Assembly: GCA_964609495.1 (NCBI GenBank)
Contig: CAZSTA010000082.1
Coordinates: 1 to 14,932, forward strand
Length of the DNA: 14,932 bases
Source: CAZSTA01 sp964609495 [NCBI: uncultured bacterium]
GTDB taxonomy: Bacteria > CAZSTA01
Direction of reading: 5' to 3'
The notes under the pieces are model-generated. The model had not been told where the DNA came from, did not search any database, and saw only the letters and a list, made by a program, of their open reading frames with translations. Positions 5,784 through 11,928 of the stretch are shown piece after piece. Made by a program: the position numbers and the translations under genes. Numbering within the stretch: the first letter of the stretch is position 1; each line of letters begins with the position of its first letter.

Positions 5784-6779
5784 TTGAATAAAATTATATG
5801 TGGAGATAATCTAAAGTTGATTAAAGAAGTTCCAGATGAAAGTATAAATTTAATCATAACTTCACCTCCGTATTACAAACAGCGAGATTATGGGGCAGGA
5901 ATAGGAAATGAGAAAACAATCGAGGAGTATATTAATAACTTATTAAAACTATTTCGTGAGTGCGTTAGAGTAATCAAATCAGATGGTAGTATTGTTTTTA
6001 ATATAGGGGATAAGTATGAAAAAGGTAATCTTTTATTAGTTCCATATAGATTTGCTATTGAAGTTCTAAATAAAGAATCAGTAAAACTCGTGAATGATAT
6101 TACCTGGGTCAAGTTAAATCCTACACCGAGACAATTTAGGAGGAGACTTGTAAGTAGCACAGAGCCGTTTTTTCACTTTGTTAAATCTGATGACTACTAC
6201 TATAATATAGATGCGTTCCTAAACCATTTAGATACGGTAAAGAAAAAAAATAGAAGAGTCCATAATAGCATTGGTAAAAAATATTTTGAATTGATAGAAG
6301 GATCATCATTATCAGAGAAAGAGAAAGGGATGGCAAAAGAAGAATTAGAGAATGTGATACAAGAAGTTAAAATGGGTAAGATAGCCAGTTTTCGTATGAA
6401 AATAAGGGGTATTCATTCTCCACCTTTTGGTGGACAGGAAGGTGGTAGAAAAACCCAATTAATGAAAAAAGGATTTACTATAATCAGAATTCATGGAAAA
6501 GCTTTAAAGAGAAATGTTATTGAATGCGCAGTAGAAACAATAAAAGGCTGTAAACACCCAGCTATATATCCTGAGTATATAATTATAGAGCTACTTAAAT
6601 TGCTTACCCGGAAAGAAGATACAGTTTTAGACCCCTTTATAGGGTCAGGTACAACTGCTATGGCATGTAAAAAATTAGATAGGAATTATACAGGCTTTGA
6701 AATAAACCCTGAATACTGTAGATACTCTAGAGAAAGAGTAGAAAGGGTTGTATATCAACCATCGTTGGAGTTATTTTAA
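5784..6779 (+). CDS. Beta-class DNA methyltransferase, probably N4-cytosine specific
   Basis: This 331-residue enzyme transfers a methyl group from S-adenosylmethionine to DNA. Motif order is beta class: catalytic motif IV TSPPY at 26-30 near the N-terminus, a central variable target-recognition region (about 145-250), HPAIYPE at 258-264, and the S-adenosylmethionine site DPFIGSGTT at 283-291 followed by GFEINPEY (304-311). TSPPY rather than DPPY/NPPY favours N4-methylcytosine, but N6-adenine is not excluded. It starts at TTG 5784 with AGGAGGAG (5771-5778) upstream; a four-codon ORF with its own SD (5757-5771) precedes it. The gene is visibly more AT-rich than its neighbours and uses many AAA/ATA/TTA codons, so it was probably acquired horizontally. 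It overlaps a 20-codon stub in the TAATG arrangement. Confidence 0.88.
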   Translation: MNKIICGDNLKLIKEVPDESINLIITSPPYYKQRDYGAGIGNEKTIEEYINNLLKLFRECVRVIKSDGSIVFNIGDKYEKGNLLLVPYRFAIEVLNKESVKLVNDITWVKLNPTPRQFRRRLVSSTEPFFHFVKSDDYYYNIDAFLNHLDTVKKKNRRVHNSIGKKYFELIEGSSLSEKEKGMAKEELENVIQEVKMGKIASFRMKIRGIHSPPFGGQEGGRKTQLMKKGFTIIRIHGKALKRNVIECAVETIKGCKHPAIYPEYIIIELLKLLTRKEDTVLDPFIGSGTTAMACKKLDRNYTGFEINPEYCRYSRERVERVVYQPSLELF

Positions 6780-6841
6780 TGACACAAAGGAAAAATCCAA
6801 AAGAAATATTGGAAGATACTTATAATATAATGGTAGCGTAA
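6779..6841 (+). pseudogene. 20-codon stub, possible remnant of the cognate restriction gene
   Basis: ATG at 6779 overlaps the methyltransferase stop (TAATG) and has GGAG 9 nt upstream inside that gene, so it looks like a properly coupled second gene. The reading frame (MTQRKNPKEILEDTYNIMVA) is AT-rich like the methyltransferase but stops at 6839-6841, just where base composition returns to that of the host. Restriction genes often follow their methyltransferase this way. The product is too short to identify, so a cognate endonuclease is inference. No continuation is visible in the other frames beyond about 16 codons. Confidence 0.4.
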
Positions 6842-6960
6842 GTCTCCGATATGGAATGTTTTTTGATAAATCAGTCCCCTAGCCTTCTGGCTTGGGCTTC
6901 TTCGCTCCATATTCTATAGCTGGAAGATAGTCGAACAAGAACTAGAGCTATAGGCAATCT
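6842..6960. other. Convergent intergenic region with two imperfect hairpins
   Basis: It lies between the methyltransferase island (plus) and the membrane-protein gene (minus, ending at 6961). CCCTAGCC/GGCTTGGG (about 6878-6897, one mismatch, loop TTCT) and CTATAGCT/AGCTATAG (6914-6921 with 6946-6953) can form. They are candidate terminators for the converging transcripts, but neither has a clean U-tract. Nothing coding is seen. Confidence 0.35.
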
Positions 6961-8793
6961 CTATTTTCCACTTTCCAACTTCTTCTGGGCTTCCTTCCCA
7001 AGATCGCTCTCAGGAGCGAGTTCTATAACCATCCCGAATTTCCTTCGAGCCTCTTCTATCTCACCTTGCTCTTCATAGATGATACCTAAACTATAGAGAG
7101 CGAGAATATTTTCGGAGTCTAAGGTTAATATCTTGCCGTAGTATTCTATAGCTTCCTCTTTATTTCCCTTTCTGTAAGCCTCAATAGCCTTGCTGACATA
7201 TCCTCGTATTTTGATCTCGGAATAGGATGGTATCGCTAATTTCACCTCTGGATACTTATCGATTATCTCCCTATTCTGGGAAGAGTTTGAGATGAAGACT
7301 GAGGCAGATTGATCGGAGTATATCAGAATCGAAGCTGGGCTTTCATCTAAAACATAGGCTAAGGTGAGGACTGTAGGAACGAGAATAGTATTGATTCCAT
7401 ACTTTTTCAGTATCTCCTCAAAGCCATAAGTGGCCCCTTGTATTTTAGCATAATCCTCCAAAACTTCGAGAGAATAGACGGGGGTTCTACCATCTATGAA
7501 GATCTTATACTCCGAGTATAATCTCCAGAGCGTATATCCTCCCCAAGAATACGTATTGAACAATCTCTGAGGAAGCTTGTTATCCTCTATAAAATCTATA
7601 GCCTTTTTAGGGTAGCGAGCTCCCTCGAACATCTCATCGTTTATATCTTGAATGAATGGATTTCGCAGAGGATCAGTAAAAGTAATAAAGCTATATACCA
7701 GATAAATACCTAATAGGAGGATAACAACTACTCTGAAAGCCAGATCGGAGGTTAAAACTCTTAACCTCTCTTTTAATCGCAACTCCTCCGAGGCAGATAA
7801 TAGATATTTCGCCAGTATAGGGGATACTATGATAACGAATAGGGGGATATTGCGAAAAGACGTCAGCGATATATGAAGCATAACGATGAAGTTACCTATA
7901 TCTATAAAGCTCACCCTTTTACCAGATAAGACCATTGAGATTATCGTCAAGAGTATCATAAACTCGAAGGGGCGGGTTGAACTCAGATTGAATTTAGGGG
8001 ATGCCCACTCCACTCCAGCCAGTCCGGTGGTAGTTTGCTCAAGGTGCATGAAGGGAAGGATTACCGAATGATAGGTATAAGGATTTATCAGGCAAGCGAG
8101 AATGGCTATTAAAGCTATCTTAGTGAGGAAGATAGCTTTTTCGTTATTTATATCAGAACTTTCCCTTTCTTCAAGGGGAAGAATCTTCCCCTTAAAGTAG
8201 CTATCCAAAAATCCCCCGATAGCGAAGATTAAAACCAAAACTATGCCGATAGCGAAGCCGGGATGAAGATTGATCCAAAATATCATAAGCAAGGGAATCA
8301 TCCAGATAGGACTTTTGCCCTCAATACGATATTTATAGAGTATATAATAGGATATGGAGGAGAAGAGATAGGTAAATATTTGAGGACGAACGACCCATCC
8401 CCTTCGACCGATATAGGCTGATAGAATTATAATAAGACAAGCTAGATACAGATTTACTTTGCTATCTAATAATATCTTCAGGACTATAGCGAAGATGATC
8501 ACGATTATCAGGGATTTTAGGAGAGATAAGGAAATTGAACCGATGCCACTATATAGAAGATAGAATATAGCCTGGCTCAACCACCATCCGTTGATCCAGG
8601 GTAGAGAAGCTGTGTAAGAATAGATATCCTCCCTAGGTATCGCTTTTAGCTGAACGATCGATTTACCAACTCGAAGGTGCATCCAAATATCGAAAAAAGT
8701 AAATTCAGATAACGCTAGGTAGAATACTAAACCTAAAGTGATAATTATAACGGCTTTATCAAGCACATTTTTATATCTATCATTTTTTAACAT
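6961..8793 (-). CDS. GT-C-like polytopic membrane protein with C-terminal TPR repeats
   Basis: A 610-residue membrane protein with about ten hydrophobic helices between residues 13 and 375. An early loop holds FDIWMHLRVGKSI (34-46) and PREDIYSYT (53-61), a D-x-W-x-H-L-x-x-G arrangement seen in a widespread uncharacterised GT-C-like glycosyltransferase family. After the helices, NTYSWGGYTLWRLYSEYKIF (413-432) followed by IDGRTPVY is another hallmark of that family. Two TPR units follow at about 532-600 (GNKEEAIEYYGKILTLDSEN; GEIEEARRKFGMVIELAPES). Sugar transfer to an envelope polymer is plausible but not proven; no substrate is known. It is transcribed from a consensus promoter divergent from the transglycosylase gene. 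A perfect palindrome (8173-8193) is embedded in the loop encoding KGKILPLEE (201-209). Confidence 0.7.
   Translation of the reverse strand: MLKNDRYKNVLDKAVIIITLGLVFYLALSEFTFFDIWMHLRVGKSIVQLKAIPREDIYSYTASLPWINGWWLSQAIFYLLYSGIGSISLSLLKSLIIVIIFAIVLKILLDSKVNLYLACLIIILSAYIGRRGWVVRPQIFTYLFSSISYYILYKYRIEGKSPIWMIPLLMIFWINLHPGFAIGIVLVLIFAIGGFLDSYFKGKILPLEERESSDINNEKAIFLTKIALIAILACLINPYTYHSVILPFMHLEQTTTGLAGVEWASPKFNLSSTRPFEFMILLTIISMVLSGKRVSFIDIGNFIVMLHISLTSFRNIPLFVIIVSPILAKYLLSASEELRLKERLRVLTSDLAFRVVVILLLGIYLVYSFITFTDPLRNPFIQDINDEMFEGARYPKKAIDFIEDNKLPQRLFNTYSWGGYTLWRLYSEYKIFIDGRTPVYSLEVLEDYAKIQGATYGFEEILKKYGINTILVPTVLTLAYVLDESPASILIYSDQSASVFISNSSQNREIIDKYPEVKLAIPSYSEIKIRGYVSKAIEAYRKGNKEEAIEYYGKILTLDSENILALYSLGIIYEEQGEIEEARRKFGMVIELAPESDLGKEAQKKLESGK
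8173..8193. repeat. GGGG-type palindrome, copy inside a coding region
   Basis: AAGGGGAAGA (8173-8182) and TCTTCCCCTT (8184-8193) are perfect inverted arms around one base. Compared with the intergenic palindrome 2705-2741, both arms differ by one base that changes on both sides (AGGA/TCCT against AAGA/TCTT), keeping pairing. It encodes residues about 201-207 in a hydrophilic loop between membrane helices. At ten bases per arm, chance or codon use (Gly-Lys / Leu-Pro-Leu) cannot be excluded. Confidence 0.4.
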
Positions 8794-8830
8794 CGCTGAT
8801 TAGAACCTCGCTACTTTCTTCGATATTCTC

Positions 8831-8858
8831 ATTATATCATAAAAATCGATTCTGTCAA
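8831..8858 (-). promoter_or_regulatory. Consensus sigma-70 promoter for the minus-strand membrane-protein gene
   Basis: On the minus strand TTGACA (8858-8853) and TATAAT (8836-8831) are both perfect, spaced 16 nt. Transcription would start near 8824, giving a leader of about 30 nt before ATG 8793. The leader has only a modest GAGG-type SD. Confidence 0.8.
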
Positions 8859-8859
8859 C

Positions 8860-8882
8860 GAGTTCGGGATAACCCGAAACTC
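8860..8882. promoter_or_regulatory. Palindrome between divergent promoters, candidate operator
   Basis: GAGTTCGGG (8860-8868) pairs with CCCGAAACTC (8873-8882) apart from one bulged A. It lies exactly between the two divergent -35 boxes, 2 nt from the minus-strand -35 (8853-8858) and 2 nt from the plus-strand -35 (8884-8889). A shared regulator site is an inference; no regulator gene is adjacent. Confidence 0.35.
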
Positions 8883-8883
8883 C

Positions 8884-8912
8884 TTGCTTTTCCATCTCTA
8901 ATATGTTATATT
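8884..8912 (+). promoter_or_regulatory. Sigma-70 promoter for the transglycosylase gene, possibly leaderless
   Basis: TTGCTT (8884-8889), a 17-nt spacer and TATATT (8907-8912). The expected start of transcription, 6-8 nt downstream, falls on or next to the ATG pair at 8919/8922. There is no SD between the -10 and the ATG. A leaderless message is therefore likely. Confidence 0.55.
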
Positions 8913-8918
8913 ATAGAT

Positions 8919-11237
8919 ATGATGAAGAAATCATTTGTTTATCTGATAATAGTTATTATAGCTTTAGTTTTAGCTATCTCGATTATCCAGGCTGAGAAAA
9001 AGGGAACTTTTGCTTCCAATAAAACTCAAGGTAAAAAAGTTCCCTTTCAGTTGAGGATAATATCCTTTAAGATGGCTTCGGCTGAGGAAAATGGCGCTAA
9101 GGTAGAGATGAGGATATCCGAACAGGATAATTATAGAGAGGCGATCCGATGGCTGAAGGCAACTGTAGGAGGAGAAGAGGCTCAGAGTAACATCGAAGGA
9201 AGAGCTTATTATATACTGGGACAGCTCAACTTCAAGCTGAGGAGATGGGATAGAGCCAGATATTATCTCGAATTAGCCTCCGATATATACCAGATACTAG
9301 GAGATTATACTCAATACTATATCGCTGAGACCTACTATAATTCTCGAGATTTTCCTAGGGCGATTATAATATACGAAGAGTTGTTGAAACAATACCCTGA
9401 TAGCATCTGGGCTCCTTCCTCTCAGTTGAAGATAGCTTTCGGCTATTTTCTGCTGGAGGATTTCGAATCCTCCGAAAAGGCTTTTCGCAAGCTGATCACT
9501 ACTTATCCCAAAAGCAAGGAATCGGATAGGGCTTGGTTAGGGTTGGGAAGCAGTTTAGAAGAAGAGGGAAGGATAAAGGAGGCTATCGATGTTTATCGAG
9601 AGCTTGAGTTCAAATTTCCTCTAAGTGCCTATGTTAATATAGCTCGCTCTCATTTAGCTCAATTAACGAGTGAATATAGGATAACACCTAGATTACCGAC
9701 CGCAGATGAACTTTACGAGAGAATCGAAACTTATTACGAAGCTGGTAGATGTCAATCTGCGGTGGAAGATATAAAACAATTTCTATCACTGTATCCTGAT
9801 AGCCCGCATAGTGATGATGCCGCTTTCCTCAGAGCTATGTGTAATTATAAGGTCAAGAATTATAAATGGGCTGGAATGTTCTTCCAACAAGTGATCGAAG
9901 ATGAGAACTCATCTGAGGAGTATGTAGCTCAAGCTCGCCTGTATCTAGGAGATATCGAAAGGACGAACGGTAACCTTGAGAAAGCTATAAAGCTATATGG
10001 AGAGGTTATAAACTATCATCCTAAACTTCACTATGCAGTTGAGGCGGAATATCACCTCGCTGAGATAAGGAGTTGGCAGAAGGAGGATGAGCTTGCCATT
10101 TCGCTCTATCAGAAGCTAGTTGAGAATCATCCCGAAAGTTGGCTGGCTGATGATTCCCTCTGGAATATAGGTTGGCTTAGCTATCTAGGTGATAATTATG
10201 AGAGATCTTTTGAGGCATTTCATAAGTTGACCTCCGATTATCCATCTTCCAATAGAATCGTCGAGGCTCTATATTGGGAGGGGAAATCTGCCGAAAAGCT
10301 GGAGAAATGGGAGAAGGCAGTTTCCGCTTATCAAAAGCTGATACGCAAATATGCCTATACCTATTATGGATATAGAGCTCAGGAGAGAGTGGGATATCTC
10401 GAAATTCGTAATGTTCAAGAACTTTGGCAACGCACTGGTGAGGATAAGCAGAGTGAGGGTGAGATCGTAGATGATAAAGAGGAGATATATACACCCCAAT
10501 TTGCTGAACATCTATCTAAAGGAGAGGAATTAACAGCTCTTACCTTTTATGATGAAGCGGCTAAGGAATTCGAATTAGCGCTCGAAGAGGTGGCGGAGGA
10601 TACAAAGCTGGCTCTCAAATTAGCCGATACCTATAGTAAAGATAACGATCATCATAAAGCTTTGAAAGTTCTATGGAAATATTTCCCTAGATATCTAAAT
10701 GGTGAGTGGGCTCCAGATATACCGGGGGAGATTTGGAGTATAGCTTATCCCCTCGATTATTGGGAACTTGTAGAGCGATATTCACAGGATAGGAACTTGC
10801 CACCTTTTCTGGTAATAGCTTTAATCCGAGAGGAGAGCACCTTCTATCCTAACGCTCAATCCTGGGCGGATGCCCGAGGACTGATGCAAGTTATCCCCAG
10901 CACTGGGGAGTGGATCGCCGAAAAAATAGAAATGGATGGTTATAATCACGGGCGCCTTTACGAGCCCGAGTTAAATATTATGTTGGGCAGTTGGTATCTC
11001 TCCTATCTGATGAATAGATTTGATGCGAACTTATTCCTAGTGCTAGCTGGATATAACGGCGGTCCCAATCGAGTTCAGAGATGGTGGGATAATAAGAATA
11101 GCAGCGATATAGATCTCTTTGTGGAAACTATCCCCTTGGATGAAACTAGAAATTATGTTAAGAAAGTGTTGAGAAGTTATAATCAATATAAGAGAATATA
11201 TGGAAATAGTGAGGAGGAACTAGGTAAATCTAGATAA
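8919..11237 (+). CDS. TPR-rich soluble lytic transglycosylase (SLT domain)
   Basis: This 772-residue exported or membrane-anchored protein cleaves peptidoglycan. An N-terminal hydrophobic helix (FVYLIIVIIALVLAISIIQA, 6-25) serves as signal or anchor. Roughly residues 70-600 are a run of TPR-type helix pairs (AIIIYEELLKQYPDS, AFRKLITTYPKS, AIKLYGEVINYHP, ISLYQKLVENHPES, AVSAYQKLIRKYA). The catalytic SLT domain follows: ALIREESTFYPNAQSWADAR with catalytic Glu639, GLMQVIPSTG, LAGYNGGPNRVQRWW, and ETIPLDETRNYV. This layout parallels Slt70 (helical superhelix then SLT) but with TPRs. ATG 8919 or 8922 starts it; neither has an SD. A 49-bp palindromic repeat lies in frame in codons 27-43, just after the signal helix, a permissive position. 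Confidence 0.88.
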   Translation: MMKKSFVYLIIVIIALVLAISIIQAEKKGTFASNKTQGKKVPFQLRIISFKMASAEENGAKVEMRISEQDNYREAIRWLKATVGGEEAQSNIEGRAYYILGQLNFKLRRWDRARYYLELASDIYQILGDYTQYYIAETYYNSRDFPRAIIIYEELLKQYPDSIWAPSSQLKIAFGYFLLEDFESSEKAFRKLITTYPKSKESDRAWLGLGSSLEEEGRIKEAIDVYRELEFKFPLSAYVNIARSHLAQLTSEYRITPRLPTADELYERIETYYEAGRCQSAVEDIKQFLSLYPDSPHSDDAAFLRAMCNYKVKNYKWAGMFFQQVIEDENSSEEYVAQARLYLGDIERTNGNLEKAIKLYGEVINYHPKLHYAVEAEYHLAEIRSWQKEDELAISLYQKLVENHPESWLADDSLWNIGWLSYLGDNYERSFEAFHKLTSDYPSSNRIVEALYWEGKSAEKLEKWEKAVSAYQKLIRKYAYTYYGYRAQERVGYLEIRNVQELWQRTGEDKQSEGEIVDDKEEIYTPQFAEHLSKGEELTALTFYDEAAKEFELALEEVAEDTKLALKLADTYSKDNDHHKALKVLWKYFPRYLNGEWAPDIPGEIWSIAYPLDYWELVERYSQDRNLPPFLVIALIREESTFYPNAQSWADARGLMQVIPSTGEWIAEKIEMDGYNHGRLYEPELNIMLGSWYLSYLMNRFDANLFLVLAGYNGGPNRVQRWWDNKNSSDIDLFVETIPLDETRNYVKKVLRSYNQYKRIYGNSEEELGKSR
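8999..9047 (+). repeat. 49-bp palindromic repeat, copy 2 (inside the transglycosylase gene)
   Basis: Perfect 13-bp arms (AAAGGGAACTTTT with AAAAGTTCCCTTT) enclose a 23-nt loop. It matches the minus strand of 2740-2788 at 44/49 positions. The arm differences are the facing bases G9004 and C9042 (A and T in copy 1), a compensatory change. It encodes about residues 27-43 (KKGTFASNKTQGKKVPF) between the signal helix and the TPR region without breaking the frame. Confidence 0.75.
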
Positions 11238-11362
11238 TGCCAGTTTATGGGATCATTGTCTTCTCCGAATTAATCAAGCTACTGAAGGGTTTTCCCCTAC
11301 TTTCTAACTGCCTCTTCTGAAGAGAAAAGATAAAAGATAGGAGATAAGGTAGCAGGCTCCCC
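11238..11362. other. Intergenic stretch after the transglycosylase gene
   Basis: Only two weak hairpins are seen: AGGG/CCCT (11286-11289 with 11295-11298) and CTCTTC/GAAGAG (about 11311-11323). Neither makes a convincing terminator. A purine-rich run follows. I see no gene. Confidence 0.3.
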
Positions 11363-11373
11363 GGAATTTTTTA

Positions 11374-11402
11374 TTGAAATTTCCCTCAACTTATGTTATA
11401 AT
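11374..11402 (+). promoter_or_regulatory. Sigma-70 promoter P1
   Basis: TTGAAA (11374-11379), a 17-nt spacer and a perfect TATAAT (11397-11402). The -35 lies in the right half of the unit 1 hairpin. Confidence 0.65.
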
Positions 11403-11440
11403 TGAAATTAAGAGTTTACATAATTTCTAGCGGAATTTTA

Positions 11441-11468
11441 TTAGAAATTCTCCAGACTTGGGTATAAT
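11441..11468 (+). promoter_or_regulatory. Sigma-70 promoter P2
   Basis: TTAGAA (11441-11446), a 16-nt spacer and a perfect TATAAT (11463-11468). Transcription would begin near 11475, at the 5' edge of the structured RNA candidate. Confidence 0.5.
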
Positions 11469-11474
11469 GTAAGT

Positions 11475-11596
11475 AGATAACTAAATATCCACATTATGTG
11501 GAGGCGATGATTCTATAGTCTGTATTTGGGCACTTGGACTATAGGCTAGCCAATAGTGAAACCAGCCACTATATTCGTGGGTGGTATTTTTATATA
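11475..11596 (+). ncRNA. Unassigned structured leader or small RNA
   Basis: Downstream of P2 are three consecutive stems: CCACA/TGTGG (about 11490-11502); CTATAGTC/GACTATAG with a 16-nt loop (about 11513-11544); and ATAGTG/CACTAT (11553-11558 with 11567-11572, loop AAACCAGC). The last stem is mutually exclusive with a terminator stem that follows. This switch-like arrangement suggests a regulatory leader or an RNA of about 115 nt. I compared it by eye with fluoride, c-di-GMP-I, cobalamin, T-box and THF motifs and found no full match. Confidence 0.4.
11562..11591 (+). terminator. Rho-independent terminator candidate
   Basis: CCAGCCAC (11562-11569) pairs with GTGGGTGG (11577-11584), one mismatch, loop TATATTC, followed by TATTTTTA. 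Its left arm overlaps the right arm of the upstream ATAGTG/CACTAT stem, so the two compete. Confidence 0.5.
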
Positions 11597-11694
11597 ATTT
11601 AAGGTGTATATATATATTCTATAGTTTCGCAGTTTTTGAAGATGCTAAACTGAAAACTCCATTTCCAAGCGGATTTTGGGATAGAGGAGGATAT

Positions 11695-11769
11695 GTGAAA
11701 CAAATTCTGCAAAAATTCTTATTAATAGTAGGTTTTTTGAAAATCTGTGAAAGTATAGGATCTACTTAA
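11695..11769 (+). CDS. 24-codon ORF with strong SD (leader or small hydrophobic peptide)
   Basis: GTG at 11695 has AGAGGAGG (11683-11690) four bases upstream. The product, MKQILQKFLLIVGFLKICES plus IGST, is a short basic-then-hydrophobic peptide, and a terminator follows 15 nt after the stop. It could be a small membrane peptide, a leader peptide, or the decayed start of a secreted protein. I recognise no family. Confidence 0.35.
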   Translation: MKQILQKFLLIVGFLKICESIGST

Positions 11770-11784
11770 AAATAAAAAATTATA

Positions 11785-11819
11785 AGAAGAATTTTTGATG
11801 TAAGATCTTCTCTTTTTTT
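11785..11819 (+). terminator. Rho-independent terminator candidate after the small ORF
   Basis: AGAAGA (11785-11790) pairs with TCTTCT (11806-11811) around a 15-nt loop and is followed by C then seven T. The stem is short but the U-tract is good. It separates the 11363-11769 unit from the protease gene. Confidence 0.5.
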
Positions 11820-11928
11820 CTATTCTAATAATATATAGAGACTCAAGTATCGTATAAAAGATAAGGCGTATATATTGTTTGCTTCAATAGTTTCCGAAAA
11901 ATCTTACTTAGAGGAGAGGTGAGATAAG

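Larger units (their letters stand above)
11363..11468 (+). repeat. Tandem imperfect repeat, each unit a hairpin plus promoter
   Basis: Unit 1 (11363-11402) and unit 2 (11432-11468) both begin GGAATTTT, fold into an AT-rich hairpin with AAATT...CC, and end in TATAAT. A further perfect stem GAAATTA/TAATTTC (11404-11410 with 11421-11427) lies between them. The units are 69 bp apart, and alignment needs small gaps. Confidence 0.5.

Noticed and set aside
11498-11560. Fluoride-riboswitch-like GGCGATG in the leader
   Set aside because: The rest of the motif (pairing partner of GGCGATG and the downstream CTGATGACTCC-type segment) is absent.
11581-11769. 62-codon ORF starting at GTG 11581
   Set aside because: The start lies inside a terminator hairpin without an SD; only the internal GTG at 11695 has a ribosome site, so the shorter ORF is preferred.
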